The position numbers and the translations under genes were made by a program. A stretch of DNA of 35,028 bases from Halobacteriales archaeon SW_7_65_23 (lineage in GTDB: Archaea > Halobacteriota > Halobacteria > Halobacteriales > Haloarculaceae): assembly GCA_003022725.1 (NCBI GenBank), contig PXSQ01000101.1, positions 2,351-37,378 of the forward strand, in the 5' to 3' direction. Of the stretch, positions 32,143 through 35,028 are shown piece by piece. The notes under the pieces are model-generated. The model was not told where the DNA came from, searched no databases, and saw nothing but the letters and a program-made list of their open reading frames with translations. Each line of letters begins with the position of its first letter. The stretch's first letter is position 1.

Positions 32143-33633
32143 ATGACGCTCCGCGTGACGAACTCACTCACCGGCGAGCGTGAGCCCTTCGAGCCACAGG
32201 ACCCCGACTCTGTCTTGCTGTACTACTGTGGCCTGACGACCTCGGATCCGGCCCATCTGGGCCACGCTCGCGGGTGGGTCCACGTCGACGTGATGCACCG
32301 CTGGCTGGAGTGGCTGGGGTACGACGTCCGCCACGTCGAGAACTTCACGGACGTCAACGAGAAGATCGTCGCCCGCGTCGGCGAGGACGGCGACACCGAG
32401 GCCGACGTCGCGGCGTCGTACGTCCGGGCCATCCTCCGGGACATGCGCTCGCTGAACCTGCTGCGCGCGGAGGTGTACCCGCGCGTCTCCGAGCACGTCC
32501 CCGAAATCGTCGACCTCGTCGAGCGCCTGATCGACCGCGGCTACGCCTACGAGGCCAACGGCTCCGTCTACTTCGACGTCACCACCTTCGAGGAGTACGG
32601 CAAGCTCTCAAACCAGGATCCCAAGGAGATGGAGCCCCAGGGAAGCGAGGCCGAACAGGCCGAGAAACGCAACCCGGCGGACTTCGCACTCTGGAAGGCC
32701 GGCGGCGTGGACCCCGGCGAGATCGCAGAGCACCAGCACGACGCCACCGCGCCGGCCGAGCAGGCCGTCGAGACCGCCCAGACCTGGGACTCGCCGTGGG
32801 GCCGTGGCCGTCCGGGCTGGCACATTGAGTGTTCGGCCATGTCGATGACCCACCTCGACGACACCATCGACGTCCACGTCGGGGGCCAGGATCTCGTCTT
32901 CCCCCACCACGAGAACGAGATCGCCCAGAGCGAGGCCGCCACCGGCGAGACGTTCGCCCGCTACTGGCTGCACGTTCGCCTGCTGCAGGCGCCCGACGAG
33001 GAGAAGATGTCCTCCTCGCTGGGCAACTTCGAGACTGTCGCCGAGGCAGCCGAGCGCTACGGCCCCGACGTCGTCCGGACGTTCCTGCTGTCGACGGCGT
33101 ACCACAACGAGGCGACCTACAGCCCGGAGACGATCGCCGAGGCAGAGGAGCGCTGGGACCGCCTGGAGCGGGGGTACGAGCGCGCGGTCGACGCCGTCGA
33201 CAGCATGGACGCCCGGACGAAGGTCGTCGATCAGTCGCTGCAGGACGCCATCCCGGCGATCCGCGAGGAGTTCGCGGCGGCGATGAACGACGACTTCAAT
33301 ACCCGCGAGGCGCTGTCGGCGCTGCTGGAACTCGTCAACGTCGTCAACCGCCACCTCGACGAGCACCGGGAGTACGACTACCGCGGCCTCCGCAGCGCCG
33401 TCGAGACGTTCGAGGAGTTCGGCGGCGGCGTCCTCGGCCTGCAGTTCGGCGATGCTGCCGACGATGGCGACGTCTCCGTTGCGGACGAGATGGTCGAACT
33501 CGTGCTCGACCTTCGCGAGCAGGAGCGCGAGGCAGGCAACTACGAGCGCGCCGACGAGCTCCGTGACGACCTGGAAGCGCTCGGCGTGGAGGTACAGGAC
33601 ACCGACGACGGCTACGAGTACCGCTTCGAATGA
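32143..33633 (+). CDS. cysS: Cysteinyl-tRNA synthetase
   Basis: A 496-residue class I synthetase that charges tRNA-Cys. The HIGH-like motif is HLGH (38-41), the KMSKS motif is KMSSS (288-292), and the zinc ligands are at Cys29 (YYCG), Cys230 (IECSAMS), His255 (HHENE) and Glu259. The entry LTTSDPAHLGHARG departs from the bacterial TVYDxxHIGHAR, as in other haloarchaea. The C-terminal helical domain (EQEREAGNYERADELRDDL) binds the tRNA stem. The ATG at 32143 gives the normal N-terminus. A 33-bp palindromic element starts 8 nt after its stop. Confidence 0.94.
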   Translation: MTLRVTNSLTGEREPFEPQDPDSVLLYYCGLTTSDPAHLGHARGWVHVDVMHRWLEWLGYDVRHVENFTDVNEKIVARVGEDGDTEADVAASYVRAILRDMRSLNLLRAEVYPRVSEHVPEIVDLVERLIDRGYAYEANGSVYFDVTTFEEYGKLSNQDPKEMEPQGSEAEQAEKRNPADFALWKAGGVDPGEIAEHQHDATAPAEQAVETAQTWDSPWGRGRPGWHIECSAMSMTHLDDTIDVHVGGQDLVFPHHENEIAQSEAATGETFARYWLHVRLLQAPDEEKMSSSLGNFETVAEAAERYGPDVVRTFLLSTAYHNEATYSPETIAEAEERWDRLERGYERAVDAVDSMDARTKVVDQSLQDAIPAIREEFAAAMNDDFNTREALSALLELVNVVNRHLDEHREYDYRGLRSAVETFEEFGGGVLGLQFGDAADDGDVSVADEMVELVLDLREQEREAGNYERADELRDDLEALGVEVQDTDDGYEYRFE

Positions 33634-33641
33634 CTCCCTAA

Positions 33642-33673
33642 TACTGGTGGCTGTAATTCTTTTACTCACCAGT
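33642..33673 (+). repeat. Palindromic element C2 after cysS
   Basis: This is the same sequence as C1 read from the gene side: TACTGGTGGCTGTAA, then TTCTTTTACT, then CACCAG, matching 32 of 33 bases. The last base differs and no TCA flanks it, so the ends have decayed or the insertion differed. It starts 8 nt past the cysS stop. As with C1 the T-rich middle is in the sense orientation, as expected if it acts as a terminator. The rest of 33674-33862 shows no gene, only an AT-rich GTTTTACTCC near 33832 before the next gene. Confidence 0.7.
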
Positions 33674-33862
33674 CTCTGCTAGACAGCCAGACGTGACTCC
33701 GTCCAGTGCCAGGACAGCCCATCGGCTGTGTCATGACCCGTCGGCCATGGACAGGATCACCCCTCTGCCGGATCGCGCTCACTTCGGCGAAGAGCCGCTG
33801 ATCGCCCGAACCGTCGGTTTTCTCGACAGCGTTTTACTCCTCGCGTCCTCACCGTGTAGCCG

Positions 33863-34668
33863 ATGCTCCGGCTGGCTGTCGCGACCAACGCCGAAACCTA
33901 CGAGCGCATGCAGGCGCCGCTGGCCGACCGCGGGATCGAGGCCGACGCTATCGAGACTGCCGAGCGGTCGATCCGCGTGGCCGCTGCAGCGGGCGGTGAC
34001 AGCAGCCAGAACCGCGCCGGCCAGTTCGGCGAGGCGTTCGACGTCGGCTTCGTGTTCCCGCCGCGGCTGGCGGAGGGTGGCGTCGCCGACGCGCTGCTGG
34101 ACGTACCCTGGGTCAACGACCGCGAGTGCATCCTGCGCTCCCGGGGGAAAGGCGAGACGCTGGCGTGGCTCTCCCGGGCCGGCCTGCCGACCCCGGAGAC
34201 GGTCGTGGTCTCGAACCCCGTCGACGAGAGCGTGCTGAAGGACGTGTTGACTACCTGGATCTGGTCCACGACTACCGGGCGACCGGCGATCAGTCGTTTC
34301 TCGTCCAGGAGTTTCTGCCCGACGCGCGGGATTTCCGGGTGATGCTGATCGACGGCAAGGTGGTCGGGGCGGTCGAGCGCCGGCTGCCCGAGGCAGCGCT
34401 GGCGGCCGGGCAGTGGAAGCACAACGTTCACCGCGGCGCGGAAGCGACCGGGGTGGATCTGGATGAGGAGTTGGGAGAGGAGGCGCGGGCAGTTACGGAA
34501 GCAGTTGCCGAAGCGCTGGATATTCCCTGGCTCGGCGTGGATCTGCTGGTGACCGACGACCGGGTCGTCGTGAACGAGACGAACGCCCGACCGACGATCG
34601 ACGAGGCGACGAAGTACGAGTCCGGGTTCTGGGACGATCTGGCGTCGTTGATCCGGGCGCAGGTGTGA
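33863..34668 (+). pseudogene. Broken RimK-type ATP-grasp ligase
   Basis: The first part (33863 to about 34245) reads MLRLAVATNAETYERMQAPL and, later, GLPTPETVVVSNPVDES, the N-terminal half of a haloarchaeal RimK-like alpha-L-glutamate ligase. The second part, in another frame from about 34242 to TGA 34668, reads VDYLDLVHDYRATGDQSFLV, KHNVHRGAEATGVDL and VVNETNARPTIDEATKYE, the ATP-grasp C-terminal half. Roughly 35-40 residues that normally lie between them, carrying the VVKPNSTTRGVGV-type ATP-binding loop, are missing and the frame shifts at GACGTGTTGACTACC. The product cannot be functional. A TATA-like GTTTTACTCC lies about 27 nt upstream. Confidence 0.85.
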
Positions 34669-34724
34669 GTTGGGATGTTGTGTTCGGTATCTGCTCTCTC
34701 GGAAGTGCAGCGACGGCTGTCACA

Positions 34725-34902
34725 GCAACTCTGGCGCTGAAAGCCCCCGCTGGCTCGCTAGGAGAGCAGTACGCTGCTGCAGCAACTTTAGCGCTGAAAG
34801 CCCCCGCTGGCTCAACTCGGGGGCCTCGCTGTGCTCCTCACTCACTGCGTTCGTTGCGGTGCTTGCGTCGTCCGCCTGCGTCGAGCCAGCGGCCCCTTTC
34901 AG
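34725..34902. repeat. Direct and inverted hairpin repeats, CTGAAAGCC family
   Basis: Two 32-bp direct repeats (34725-34756 and 34782-34813; two mismatches) end in CTGAAAGCCCCCGCTGGCTC. The second pairs with GAGCCAGCGGCCCCTTTCAG (34883-34902) at 17 of 20 positions to form a long hairpin. The same opening appears on the minus strand at 16303, and the CTTTCAGTCCGCC close recurs at 16095. This identifies a dispersed element family bounded by CTGAAAG...CTTTCAG. No reliable coding frame is present. It begins 57 nt after the broken ATP-grasp gene. Confidence 0.65.
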
Positions 34903-35028
34903 TCCGCCCAAACTGAGGGAGCGCCACACGCCTCCCCATCTATGAGGAATCCTGCTAAAGTGACTATACCACGTTGCGAGTAAAAGCTGTTTCGCCGGAT
35001 CAGTTTGCTGACCGCTGCTTTGTCGATA
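34903..35028. other. Uncharacterised window end
   Basis: No gene is recognisable. The sequence beyond 34945 drops in GC content. A minus-strand TATA-like GGTATAGTC (34962-34970) could be a promoter or part of an IS end. The window stops before anything diagnostic. Confidence 0.3.

Noticed and set aside
1-35028. tRNA or rRNA genes
   Set aside because: No T-loop GTTCRAATC-type box paired with an acceptor stem, and no rRNA-like stretch, was found by eye in the gaps; a tRNAscan run would settle this.

Overview
The window looks like chromosomal DNA of a halophilic archaeon (class Halobacteria). It is GC-rich with strong G/C preference at third codon positions, the proteins are very acidic, several genes have a TATA-like box about 25 nt before the ATG (leaderless transcripts), and many genes belong to families I know mainly from haloarchaea. 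I cannot assign a genus from sequence alone.

Layout. 1-340 is a junkyard of insertion-sequence relics (IS4/ISH3-like transposase tail, IS200/IS605-type right-end hairpin, an orphan gene tail). 357-7835 is a mixed housekeeping stretch: a zinc-ribbon protein, pyruvoyl arginine decarboxylase (pdaD), threonine ammonia-lyase (ilvA), an FAD amine/amino-acid oxidoreductase, a BtuF-like cobalamin-binding protein, small haloarchaeal proteins and a PrsW-type membrane protease. 8344-15895 is a tight operon of two PrkA-type kinases, a DUF444/YeaH VWA protein and a SpoVR/YcgB protein, the archaeal form of the bacterial yeaG-yeaH-ycgB stress module. 16302-21383 holds a Tat lipoprotein serine hydrolase with a transposon-derived tail, a MazG-like gene with an internal deletion, an ArsR-type regulator divergent from a small haloarchaeal protein, and a long-chain acyl-CoA ligase. 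21485-22537 is an Mrp/ApbC Fe-S carrier ATPase. 22774-31361 is a nine-gene Mrp-type (Mnh) Na+/H+ antiporter operon in order E-F-G-DUF4040-B-C-D-D-D, nearly all genes overlapping by 1-8 nt. 31474-33633 carries an HD-domain nucleotidase-like protein and cysS. 33863-34668 is a broken RimK-type ATP-grasp gene, followed by hairpin repeats to the window end.

The most unusual signal is a set of short palindromic, transposon-like elements. Three intact 108-bp elements (two core sequences, near-identical 15-bp inverted termini) and a 33-bp relative all begin TACTG, end CAGTA, and are flanked on both sides by TCA. In three cases the flanking TCA is, on the complementary strand, the TGA stop codon of the adjacent gene; two further elements lie within about 8 nt after a stop. 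This suggests a mobile family that targets, or is tolerated at, stop codons and may end transcripts.

A second theme is decay: a small gene following the FAD oxidoreductase seems to have lost its ATG to AGG, the MazG-like gene lacks its central metal-binding segment, the ATP-grasp gene has an internal deletion plus frameshift, the mnhG/DUF4040 junction lacks an ordinary stop and start, and the serine hydrolase ends in a TnpB tail. A low-GC patch inside spoVR suggests gene conversion from a lower-GC relative. No tRNA, rRNA or CRISPR array was seen.
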